From: JAJCYL01 sp040222875
GTDB taxonomy: Bacteria > Bacteroidota > Bacteroidia > Cytophagales > Cyclobacteriaceae
Assembly (NCBI GenBank): GCA_040222875.1
Contig: JAVKCG010000028.1
Coordinates: forward strand, 1-64,000
Direction: 5' to 3'
Length of the DNA: 64,000 bases
Part shown: piece by piece, positions 16,929 to 24,254 of the stretch
How the letters are laid out: each line of letters opens with the position of its first letter
Position numbering within the stretch: the stretch's first letter is position 1
Translations under genes and position numbers: made by a program
The notes under the pieces: model-generated
The model's input: only the letters and a program-made list of their open reading frames with translations
The model's database searches: none
Told to the model about the DNA's origin: nothing

Positions 16929-17920
16929 TAGATAATTTTTGTGCCAACTGCTCTGGCCACTGGTTTGATTGATTGTAATAAGTTTGAAAATTCATTAAAA
17001 TCAAGTTGCTGTGAGGCGTCAGAAAGTGCCTCTTTTGGGTTTGGGTGTGTCTCAAGTAGCAAGCCATCGACGCCCATAGCAACACATGCTCTTGTCAAAT
17101 CAGGTACTCCATAAGCATAACCCATGGCATGACTGGGATCAAGGAAAATCGGCAGATTTACATGCTCCTTTAGCCAGGCAACACCACATAAGTCAAGCGT
17201 AAAGCGGGTCTTGGTTTCAAAAGTGCGGATGCCCCTTTCACATAAAATCACTTTACCATTTCCTCCACTTAAGATGAATTCGGCAGCTTGAACAAATTCC
17301 TGAAGTGTGGTTCCAAACCCACGCTTTAACAAAACCGGCTTGTTGGTTTTAGCGCATTTATTCAAAATTCCGTGGTCATACATTGCTTTAGCGCCGATCT
17401 GAATAATATCGACATGATCGATGACTGCATCTGCATGGGAGGCATCCCTTATCTCAGAAATGATTTTAAGGCCATATTGATCCCTCACCTGAGCTAAAAG
17501 TTTTAGGCCTTTTATCCCCATGCCTTGAAAAGTATATGGCGAGGTTCGTGGTTTAAAGCACCCAGCTCTGAGCACCTTGATATCTTGAGATTTCACAAAC
17601 GCCGCACACTGATCAATTTGCCCCTTTGACTCAACAGAGCAAGGCCCTGTGATAACGAGAGTGGTATCTTTTTTGCCAACTTCAATTTCATCAACACTAA
17701 ACTCCCTGGAACCTTGGTATTTCTTGCTTGCAAGCTGGATATCAGAATCGAAAAGGAATTTTTCGACCACATAATTTTCAAACTTGTCATTGATTGTTCG
17801 CTCTTTAAAAGAGTTCACTAAAACGAAAAGATCATTCTGCGAAAATGAAAAAGCCGACAACTCCTCTGTGCATTCCTGCACTATTTCAATTGGGGTTTCT
17901 TTCTTTAGATGGACAATCAT
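16928..17920 (-). CDS. 3-deoxy-7-phosphoheptulonate synthase, type I-beta
   Basis: The 330-residue protein has an N-terminal ferredoxin-like regulatory domain of about 65 residues and then the TIM barrel with VITGPCSVES, RAGCFKPRTSPYTFQG, LKRGFG and CERGIRTFE. These match type I-beta DAHP synthases, which condense phosphoenolpyruvate and erythrose-4-phosphate as the first shikimate step. The KPRTS segment and N-terminal domain argue against KdsA, which uses arabinose-5-phosphate. It is coupled to kdsC. The N-terminal domain usually senses an aromatic amino acid, so feedback inhibition is likely. Confidence 0.9.
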   Translation of the reverse strand: MIVHLKKETPIEIVQECTEELSAFSFSQNDLFVLVNSFKERTINDKFENYVVEKFLFDSDIQLASKKYQGSREFSVDEIEVGKKDTTLVITGPCSVESKGQIDQCAAFVKSQDIKVLRAGCFKPRTSPYTFQGMGIKGLKLLAQVRDQYGLKIISEIRDASHADAVIDHVDIIQIGAKAMYDHGILNKCAKTNKPVLLKRGFGTTLQEFVQAAEFILSGGNGKVILCERGIRTFETKTRFTLDLCGVAWLKEHVNLPIFLDPSHAMGYAYGVPDLTRACVAMGVDGLLLETHPNPKEALSDASQQLDFNEFSNLLQSIKPVARAVGTKII

Positions 17921-18008
17921 TCCAGATAATTAAATGGCTAGTTTGAAGAATTTCTCTGTGTACCTCTGTGATACATTGATTAACTCTGTACAATAACCTT
18001 TGAATAGG

Positions 18009-18401
18009 ATGACACAAATAGAAGAAGAATTATTAAAGAAAGCCAAAGAGGTCAGTTTGAATGCACATGCGCCCTACAGCAATTTTCCGGTTGGTGCCGC
18101 GGTGTTAACTACTGACGGTAAGATTTATGTTGGCTGTAATGTTGAGAATTCCTCCTTTGGCCTCACAGTGTGCGCCGAAAGAAATGCCGTTTTTCAAGCG
18201 GTCGCAGCTTCGGGCACTGAAGTTAAAATCACCAGATGTGCCCTCTACACAGCGACAGTAGATCTCAAATCACCCTGTGGGGCATGTAGGCAGGTACTGT
18301 CTGATTTTGCCCAAAAATTAGAGGTTCTGGTTACCAACAAAAATGGTGACGTAAAAAGGTACCGGTTTGAAGAATTAATGCCACAGCCATTTAAGTTCTG
18401 A
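18009..18401 (+). CDS. cdd: Cytidine deaminase
   Basis: The 130-residue protein (from ATG 18009; a TTG at 18000 is also possible) is a homotetrameric-type cytidine deaminase. It has the substrate segment APYSNFPVGAAV, the zinc and catalytic motif VCAERNAVFQ and the second zinc motif PCGACRQVL. It deaminates cytidine and deoxycytidine to uridine forms in pyrimidine salvage. The promoter of rnpB overlaps the region just after its stop codon. Confidence 0.94.
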   Translation: MTQIEEELLKKAKEVSLNAHAPYSNFPVGAAVLTTDGKIYVGCNVENSSFGLTVCAERNAVFQAVAASGTEVKITRCALYTATVDLKSPCGACRQVLSDFAQKLEVLVTNKNGDVKRYRFEELMPQPFKF

Positions 18402-18406
18402 TAGAG

Positions 18407-18414
18407 TAGCTTTA
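18407..18414 (+). promoter_or_regulatory. -7-like promoter element for rnpB
   Basis: TAGCTTTA matches TAnnTTTG in seven of eight positions. It ends about six bases before the predicted 5' end of RNase P RNA at 18420, which is the expected distance to a transcription start. Confidence 0.45.
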
Positions 18415-18419
18415 CAGCG

Positions 18420-18772
18420 AATGCAAGCCGTCTTATCGCTCCGACTTACGTTGGGGAGGAAAGTCCGGGCAGCAAAGGACGCCGTACCATTGGAAACGAT
18501 GGGTGCTGAGGGGGCGACGCCTCAGTAACAGACAGTGCAACAGAAAACAAACTACCCGCCTTTGGTGGGAAAAGGTGAAAAGGTGGGGTAAAGGCCCACC
18601 GTCCTCGGCGGCAACGTCAGGAGCTAGGTAAACCTTACGGGCTGCAAGATCAAATAAGCCAGCACTCCTTCGGGAAACAGGTTGTCCGCCTGTGTTGGTG
18701 GGTAGATCGCTGAGATAAATGATAAGAGTCCCGACTTGTCGGGATACAGAACCCGGCTTACAGGCTTGCATT
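18420..18772 (+). ncRNA. rnpB: RNase P RNA, bacterial type A
   Basis: The conserved cores of RNase P RNA are visible: GAGGAAAGTCCGGGC near 18457-18470 and ACAGAACCCGGCTTAC near 18746-18761, with the internal GGTAAACC segment between them. The ends pair as stem P1: ATGCAAGCC at 18421-18429 with GGCTTGCAT at 18763-18771, followed by a run of T. A perfect hairpin TCCCGAC-TT-GTCGGGA near 18729-18744 fits the P19 position. The product is the catalytic RNA that trims tRNA 5' leaders. A protein-like reading frame on the opposite strand is spurious. Confidence 0.97.
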
Positions 18773-18793
18773 TTTTAGATTTTAAGAGAAAAG

Positions 18794-18839
18794 AGCAAAG
18801 ACGAAAGACAGTAATTGTCGATTGCCTTTGCTTTTTTTG
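18794..18839 (+). terminator. Intrinsic terminator after rnpB
   Basis: AGCAAAG (18794-18800) pairs with CTTTGCT (18826-18832), with a short inner stem GACA/TGTC, and is followed by seven T residues. It is placed to end rnpB transcription and to insulate the response regulator gene downstream. Confidence 0.7.
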
Positions 18840-18905
18840 TTCCTAATCATTTTTCAGTGTTTATTAAGTCTTAAATCTTTTGTCTTTGTTCTTTAATCTG
18901 AATTC

Positions 18906-20057
18906 ATGCCCAAAATCCTAATAATTGACGACGAAAAAAGTATCCGCTCAACCCTTCGGGAGATACTTGAGTATGAAAAATTTGAAGTTGATGAAGCAAA
19001 AGATGGGGAAGAAGGCCTCACTAAAGTAAAAACCGGAAAGTTTGACCTGGCCCTTTGTGATATTCAAATGCCCAAGCTCACTGGGATTGAAGTTTTGCAA
19101 CAGGCCATGGAAGCCGGCGTGGATTGCCAGTTCATCATGATTTCTGCCCATGGAACCATTGAAACAGCGGTAGAGGCCACAAAAATGGGTGCCTTTGATT
19201 TTGTTTCTAAGCCACCGGATTTGAACAGGCTCCTACTCACCTTACGCAATGCGTTAGATAAATCAACATTGGTTACCGAAACCAAAGTCCTTAAGAAAAA
19301 GATCTCCAAGACCTATGATATTGTAGGTGAGTCGAAAAAAATCAATGAAGTAAAAGAGGCGATAGAAAAAGTAGCCCCAACTGAAGCCAGGGTAATGATT
19401 TTTGGGCCTAACGGAAGTGGTAAAGAGTTGGTAGCCCGGTGGATTCATGAACAGAGTAATCGCTCTGATGGTCAATTGGTTGAAGTTAACTGCGCAGCCA
19501 TTCCATCTGAATTGATCGAAAGTGAGCTTTTCGGTCATGAGAAAGGTTCTTTTACTTCGGCCCACAAGCAACGCATCGGGAAATTTGAACAAGCCAATGG
19601 CGGTACTTTATTCCTGGATGAAATTGGGGATATGAGTGCTTCGGCTCAAGCTAAAGTTTTGAGGGCGCTTCAGGAGAACCGGATCACAAGGGTTGGTGGT
19701 GATAAAGAAATTAAAGTGGATGTACGGGTGGTAGCCGCCACAAACAAAGACCTCAAAAAAATGATTGCGGAGGGTTCATTTAGAGAGGATTTATATCACC
19801 GTTTGAGCGTAATCGTAATTAATGTGCCGGCCCTTAAAGATCGCAAAGATGACATCCCCTTATTGGTGGATAAATTTCTAACCGATATAGCCAACGAATA
19901 TGGCAATGCCCCTAAGAAAATCAGTGAAGATGCTATTAATGAATTGCAAAAAGCTGAATGGACTGGTAACATCCGTGAGCTGAGAAACGTTGTGGAGCGC
20001 CTTATAATAATGGGGGCAGAGGAAATTAGCGCCGATGATGTAAAAAAATATGCTTGA
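18906..20057 (+). CDS. Response regulator with sigma54-type AAA+ domain, no DNA-binding domain
   Basis: Residues 1-120 form a receiver domain with the phospho-acceptor Asp52 in ALCDIQMP and Lys102 in VSKPP. Residues 137-380 form the NtrC-type AAA+ ATPase: Walker A as GPNGSGKE (167-174) and Walker B as TLFLDEIGDM (234-243). The sigma54-contacting loop, normally GAFTGA, reads GSFTSA at 214-219. The protein stops at residue 383 just after the AAA+ lid, so the usual Fis-type helix-turn-helix is absent. It could activate sigma54 promoters from solution or act in a non-transcriptional role. No sensor kinase is adjacent. Confidence 0.9.
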   Translation: MPKILIIDDEKSIRSTLREILEYEKFEVDEAKDGEEGLTKVKTGKFDLALCDIQMPKLTGIEVLQQAMEAGVDCQFIMISAHGTIETAVEATKMGAFDFVSKPPDLNRLLLTLRNALDKSTLVTETKVLKKKISKTYDIVGESKKINEVKEAIEKVAPTEARVMIFGPNGSGKELVARWIHEQSNRSDGQLVEVNCAAIPSELIESELFGHEKGSFTSAHKQRIGKFEQANGGTLFLDEIGDMSASAQAKVLRALQENRITRVGGDKEIKVDVRVVAATNKDLKKMIAEGSFREDLYHRLSVIVINVPALKDRKDDIPLLVDKFLTDIANEYGNAPKKISEDAINELQKAEWTGNIRELRNVVERLIIMGAEEISADDVKKYA

Positions 20058-20064
20058 TCAGATT

Positions 20065-21282
20065 TTACCTGAATCGACCGATTTTTAAAGCCATCGAAAG
20101 GGTTACGCTGTTCATTGCCCCGGCATCGATATCACGCATTTCCAGGCCTGAAATACTCCTAAAGCCTAAGGCTATATGTAACATTGAAACTTTAGTGAAC
20201 TGAAAATCCAATCCAATGCTTGGGTTAATGATCAAAAATCGGTCGGAATCAATAACCCTATCTCTGTTTGTTTCTAGTTCCCATGCTACATCACCAGAGC
20301 CAAACTTACTTTGGAAAACTAGTGTGGTCGCCCCTTTTTGGAAGAACTGGTAACCCATGAAAACCCCAGAGTATTCATGTTCAAAATGATACCCGGCATT
20401 AACTCGGTCCACGAATAAAATCTTAGTGTAGTTACTATTTCTGAATGTATGAAATCCGCCAATTTGGAGGTTGTCCCTTACAATGAATCCGAAGCCCACA
20501 TCATAATTCGTGTTGCCATTCCCTTCAATTCCTGTAAAATTCAGTCCGGCAAACCCGAAAGGTTCAAGCCCGATTTTTCCAAAAATTGTATTATCCGGCT
20601 TGCTATATGAAATCCTATCCAGGTGTGAGGTCGACTCCTGATAAAGTGTGACATCTTCCCTGATTTCTATTTCATCCGTTTCAATAGCCCTAACAAGGTT
20701 CACCGAAATAAAGTCATTATTATCACCTAATGCCAAACTAGCAACGCCTCTTTTTACTTCATTCACAATGTATGTTTTCCCATTGTGGTCGGCTCCTAAA
20801 GGTGCTTTGTTCGCTGATAGGGTAGCATGTTGATATGTTGATCCGGTTGGCTGTTTAAAAAGAATTGAATCACCTGGCTGGAGTTCATCGGCTAACCAAG
20901 TTTTTGCAATGTTTTCAGCTTTCCCAATCTCACCACTCTTAAAAGCGAGGTCTAAATCCATAACCGCAAAGTTCTTTACAACACCATACGATAGGATTGC
21001 TGTCTTTTTCCCCTTCACTTTATGAACAGTGAATGGTGTTTTAGCAAACTTGTAAGATAAATAGACCTTCTCATACTTGTCAGCGTTCACATCGGGGTAC
21101 ACAATTTTCGCAGCCTTAAATGTGAAATAGATTGATCTGTAATAGTTAGGATCTGATGGTTCATTAAGGATGACAACATCCCCTGCTTTAACATCAGATG
21201 GATCGTCATAATTAGATGAATTACTTTGAGCTATGGCATCAATACTCAATGGTAGTAGTAGGGTCAGTAGTAATTTTCTCAT
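20065..21282 (-). CDS. Predicted outer-membrane or exported protein of unknown family
   Basis: The ATG at 21282 follows a strong GGAGAGG ribosome site five bases upstream, so it is preferred to a more distal ATG at 21306. The 405-residue product has a signal peptide ending near DAIAQS. The first half is a soluble region with DVKAGDVVILNEPSD near its start. The second half (from about residue 240) alternates polar and hydrophobic residues with repeated aromatic-glycine segments, as in outer-membrane beta-barrels. I do not recognise a named family. It converges on the response regulator with a 7 bp gap. Confidence 0.72.
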   Translation of the reverse strand: MRKLLLTLLLPLSIDAIAQSNSSNYDDPSDVKAGDVVILNEPSDPNYYRSIYFTFKAAKIVYPDVNADKYEKVYLSYKFAKTPFTVHKVKGKKTAILSYGVVKNFAVMDLDLAFKSGEIGKAENIAKTWLADELQPGDSILFKQPTGSTYQHATLSANKAPLGADHNGKTYIVNEVKRGVASLALGDNNDFISVNLVRAIETDEIEIREDVTLYQESTSHLDRISYSKPDNTIFGKIGLEPFGFAGLNFTGIEGNGNTNYDVGFGFIVRDNLQIGGFHTFRNSNYTKILFVDRVNAGYHFEHEYSGVFMGYQFFQKGATTLVFQSKFGSGDVAWELETNRDRVIDSDRFLIINPSIGLDFQFTKVSMLHIALGFRSISGLEMRDIDAGAMNSVTLSMALKIGRFR

Positions 21283-21455
21283 AGTTTCCTCTCCGATTAT
21301 TAACAACGCTCCCTTTTAATTCCCTCTTTATTAAGTAGCATTGTTAACCTATTAATGCACTATACCAAAATAAGGTGCGAACTTACAATTTGTTATTGAC
21401 AGATATAACTACGTAGCCGTAAATTTCCATAGATGGATTGTGTCGAAAGTTGCTT

Positions 21456-22904
21456 TTATATCGCCGCCCTGACATTAAAGAAGAAATTGAAATCATTTTC
21501 GAGGCTGTAGCTATACTCCAGTCTCAGAACAACATCGTAGAAGGTTACGATATCCAACCCGATGCCTGTGCCCATTAGCAACGTATTATTAAATCGGGAT
21601 TGGTCGACACCTGGGTAAGCTTCTGCCCATCCGGTATCCAAAAATGTTGTCAGGTATAGTTGTAGGGGGAATTTTGCAAATTGATCCAACTTGGTAAAAT
21701 TTCGAATTTTAAATTCTTTCCCAAAAATCTTTTTTCGAAATGAATTCCTATTCAGCATCCAAACCGGGCCTTCCACCACAGATAGTTCATATCCCCGAAC
21801 GAAATTCTCAAAGAAACCCATGCGCTGGTAATTAATGAATGGCTGATCAAAAGGTACACTAGCATTGATCTGGCCATGAGTTGCAAAATAAAATTGATTA
21901 CCAAGGTCAAAGTATTTTGTGTATCGTACTTCGGTAGACCATATACCCACATCATCAAATGCGCCGAGGCCCATTCGCTGAAATTGAAATGAAAAGAAAG
22001 AACCTTTTAAAGGGTAATAAACTAAGTCTCGATTATCTTTAATTACTGTGTAAGCCATCCAAATGGCTTTTTGCTGCTTACGGCCTTCAAGCAGATAACC
22101 AGGGTTAAGGGTCGCCACAGTATCTGCTATATTGTTTTGGATGTAGCCCAGGGTTACGCCATGCCTTGTAAAAAAGTTAGGCCTGTAATTAAAAGCGAAA
22201 GCCCCCTGGTATGATTCCCTTAAAAGCCCTTCATCAGTGCTTAAAAAATTGAGTACATTATTTGACGTCTCATAGGCAACATTTTTAAATTCTGTAAATC
22301 CGAAGAGCGTAGCAAATCCGAATTTCTTTTCTTTGTCTATATAAGGCTTCTGATAAAAAAGCTGCCAATTTCTGGTGAAGCCAAATTGAGCAGTCAATCG
22401 AAGCCATTCCCCCCGACCTCTAATATTCTTATGATCCAGACTAACTCCATAAATCAATCTGCTAAAGTCTCTTTCCCGGGTGTTCCACCAGGCATTAAAA
22501 TTTCTATCCGCAAGTCTAAAAATCGGGAATGGCCATAGATACCACCTTTCCCTCACCTTTATTTCAACATCAACCAGGTCACCGTCTCTCTCAATTATAT
22601 TAGTATGGCTCTCTTCAAAAATTCTAAGATTGAAAATCTTTTGAGCATCCCTGTCTAACTGCTGCCTCAGTTGGCCATAAGTTATTTCTTCACCTTCCTC
22701 CACGCTCATCTCCCGAAGAATATAAGGGGCTTTTGTCTTCTTGTTACCTACGACATAAATCTCGTTTATCGTTACAACTCGACTTGAATCAATCCCAATT
22801 GAATCTGCCGATGCACTTAAATCCTTATCAAGGCCCTGCCCAAGTGCTGATTGCAATAGTGTGAAAACTATAAGAAGTATTAAGCTGAGTCCTTTGCCTG
22901 ACAT
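21456..22904 (-). CDS. BamA/TamA-type outer-membrane protein with one POTRA domain
   Basis: The 482-residue protein has a signal peptide ending near SALGQ, then a single POTRA-like domain at about residues 45-120 (INEIYVVGNKKTKAPYILREM at its start, VKVRERWYLWPFP-like end), and a C-terminal beta-barrel resembling the Omp85 bacterial surface antigen domain. Canonical BamA has five POTRA domains and about 800 residues, so this is a shorter accessory Omp85 protein. It probably inserts or exports a specific outer-membrane client. A promoter candidate is visible upstream. Confidence 0.82.
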   Translation of the reverse strand: MSGKGLSLILLIVFTLLQSALGQGLDKDLSASADSIGIDSSRVVTINEIYVVGNKKTKAPYILREMSVEEGEEITYGQLRQQLDRDAQKIFNLRIFEESHTNIIERDGDLVDVEIKVRERWYLWPFPIFRLADRNFNAWWNTRERDFSRLIYGVSLDHKNIRGRGEWLRLTAQFGFTRNWQLFYQKPYIDKEKKFGFATLFGFTEFKNVAYETSNNVLNFLSTDEGLLRESYQGAFAFNYRPNFFTRHGVTLGYIQNNIADTVATLNPGYLLEGRKQQKAIWMAYTVIKDNRDLVYYPLKGSFFSFQFQRMGLGAFDDVGIWSTEVRYTKYFDLGNQFYFATHGQINASVPFDQPFINYQRMGFFENFVRGYELSVVEGPVWMLNRNSFRKKIFGKEFKIRNFTKLDQFAKFPLQLYLTTFLDTGWAEAYPGVDQSRFNNTLLMGTGIGLDIVTFYDVVLRLEYSYSLENDFNFFFNVRAAI

Positions 22905-22946
22905 TCCCTATGGGATCAATAATTGTAGGGTCTAAAAAATGAAGCG

Positions 22947-22954
22947 CAAAAGTA
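22947..22954 (-). promoter_or_regulatory. -7 promoter element for the Omp85-type gene
   Basis: The minus strand reads TACTTTTG, an exact TAnnTTTG match, 43 bp upstream of the start codon at 22904. A good -33 element is not evident. Confidence 0.5.
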
Positions 22955-23018
22955 ACAAAAGCGGAGTCGATTACTTTGAAACATTAGGTTACAAAAAAAT
23001 GGGTCGGGTAATTCGATT

Positions 23019-23771
23019 TTATTCGATGAATTCAACTTCTTTAATATCAAACGCTTCTTGTCTCTCATCATGTTCAATTAATAATTTTCCCGTCCCGTCT
23101 ATCCCCTGAATTCTTCCTGTAAAAAGCTCATGATGTTTAAATACATGTGGTTCATTTATCCAATAAAGGTTTTTTAAGTACTGTTTCTTTACTTCAGCCG
23201 GATCACTTTTTAGGGTTAGATAATAACTCTCTAAATACCCGCCTATTGTTTCTAGAACCTTGTAGATATCAAAATCTACTAATGTTAAATCCTTCATCGA
23301 AGTTGCTTTAGGATTTTCAAATTCCAGCTGGTTAATGTTCAACCCTATGCCAATTGCTGAATAATCAATCCTCGTCCCCCTAATCACATTTTCTACTAAA
23401 ATCCCAGCGATCTTCATATCCCCTACATAAACATCGTTGGGCCATTTCACTTTTACCGTTTTCCCGATCATTTCATTAACACCCTTCAAAACAGCAAGCG
23501 AGGAGATCATATTGAGTGCAAACTGGTCTTGTATTGCCAAAAAATGGGGCTTCATTATGAATGTGCAAGTCAAATTTTTACCGGCTGCAGATTGCCACTT
23601 GTTGCCCCTCTGTCCACGGCCATCAGTCTGATTCTCCGTAAGTATAATCGTACCATCTGGCGGAGATTGTGTATTTATCAAGTTGATGGCTGTTTTGTTG
23701 GTGCTCTGACAATGTGGCAGAATCTCTAGCTTTTTGCCTATAAATAGCGAATTGGCAAAGATTTTATGCAC
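23019..23771 (-). CDS. birA: Biotin--[acetyl-CoA-carboxylase] ligase
   Basis: The 250-residue enzyme carries the biotinyl-AMP loop TDGRGQRGNKW, the core KWPNDVYV and the GIGLNIN segment of biotin protein ligases. It activates biotin with ATP and attaches it to the biotin carboxyl carrier protein. There is no N-terminal helix-turn-helix, so unlike the E. coli protein it cannot repress biotin genes. It is divergent from rsfS with 39 bp between starts; birA-rsfS-ftsH is a gene order seen in many Bacteroidota. Confidence 0.93.
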   Translation of the reverse strand: MHKIFANSLFIGKKLEILPHCQSTNKTAINLINTQSPPDGTIILTENQTDGRGQRGNKWQSAAGKNLTCTFIMKPHFLAIQDQFALNMISSLAVLKGVNEMIGKTVKVKWPNDVYVGDMKIAGILVENVIRGTRIDYSAIGIGLNINQLEFENPKATSMKDLTLVDFDIYKVLETIGGYLESYYLTLKSDPAEVKKQYLKNLYWINEPHVFKHHELFTGRIQGIDGTGKLLIEHDERQEAFDIKEVEFIE

Positions 23772-23785
23772 TGTTATTTCGTAGT

Positions 23786-23797
23786 TTTACATGTAAA
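23786..23797. promoter_or_regulatory. 12 bp palindrome between birA and rsfS
   Basis: TTTACATGTAAA is a perfect palindrome in the 39 bp space between divergent starts. It may be an operator or chance. Confidence 0.25.
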
Positions 23798-23810
23798 GTA
23801 AGTTTAGCGA

Positions 23811-24194
23811 ATGCATAAAAAAAACGGGACGCTGCCATCAACAAAACTTAAAGATTTGGTAGTAATTGGGATGCTTGAAAAAAAAGCCCGTGAAATTAAA
23901 GTGTTAGATTTGAGGGAGATAAAGAATGCTATCGCAGATTACTTCGTCATTTGTTCAGGCACTTCAGATACTCAGGTAGAAGCCATAGCTGACTCATTGG
24001 AAGATCAAGTTCTAATAAACGGAGGTAGCGCTCCGTGGAAAAGAGAAGGCAAGCAGTTTAAAGAATGGGTTTTAGTCGATTATGTGGATGTTGTGGCGCA
24101 TGTTTTTACCAAGAAAAAAAGAGAAAATTATGCCCTCGAAGAACTTTGGGGAGATGCAGTAATCACCGAAGTTGAAGAAAGTTTTGCTAGCTGA
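23811..24194 (+). CDS. rsfS: Ribosome silencing factor
   Basis: The 127-residue protein matches RsfS/RsfA (DUF143): VLDLREIKNAIADYFVICSGTSDTQVEAIADSL, GSAPWKREGKQFKEWVLVDYVDVVAHVF and the NYALEELWGDA end. The factor binds ribosomal protein uL14 and blocks subunit joining when nutrients are low. It precedes ftsH by 60 bp and lies opposite birA. Confidence 0.95.
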   Translation: MHKKNGTLPSTKLKDLVVIGMLEKKAREIKVLDLREIKNAIADYFVICSGTSDTQVEAIADSLEDQVLINGGSAPWKREGKQFKEWVLVDYVDVVAHVFTKKKRENYALEELWGDAVITEVEESFAS

Positions 24195-24254
24195 AGTTTT
24201 ATAAACTATAAACCTGCACTGTCGTTTAAACCTTTTTATATCAATTAATTAGTA

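Noticed and set aside
16928..17920. KdsA (KDO-8-phosphate synthase), suggested by the adjacent kdsC
   Set aside because: The N-terminal regulatory domain and the GPCSVES / KPRTSPYTFQG motifs fit type I-beta DAHP synthase rather than KdsA.
18433..18771. 112-codon reading frame opposite RNase P RNA
   Set aside because: It lies wholly antisense to rnpB, whose conserved cores and end pairing are clear.
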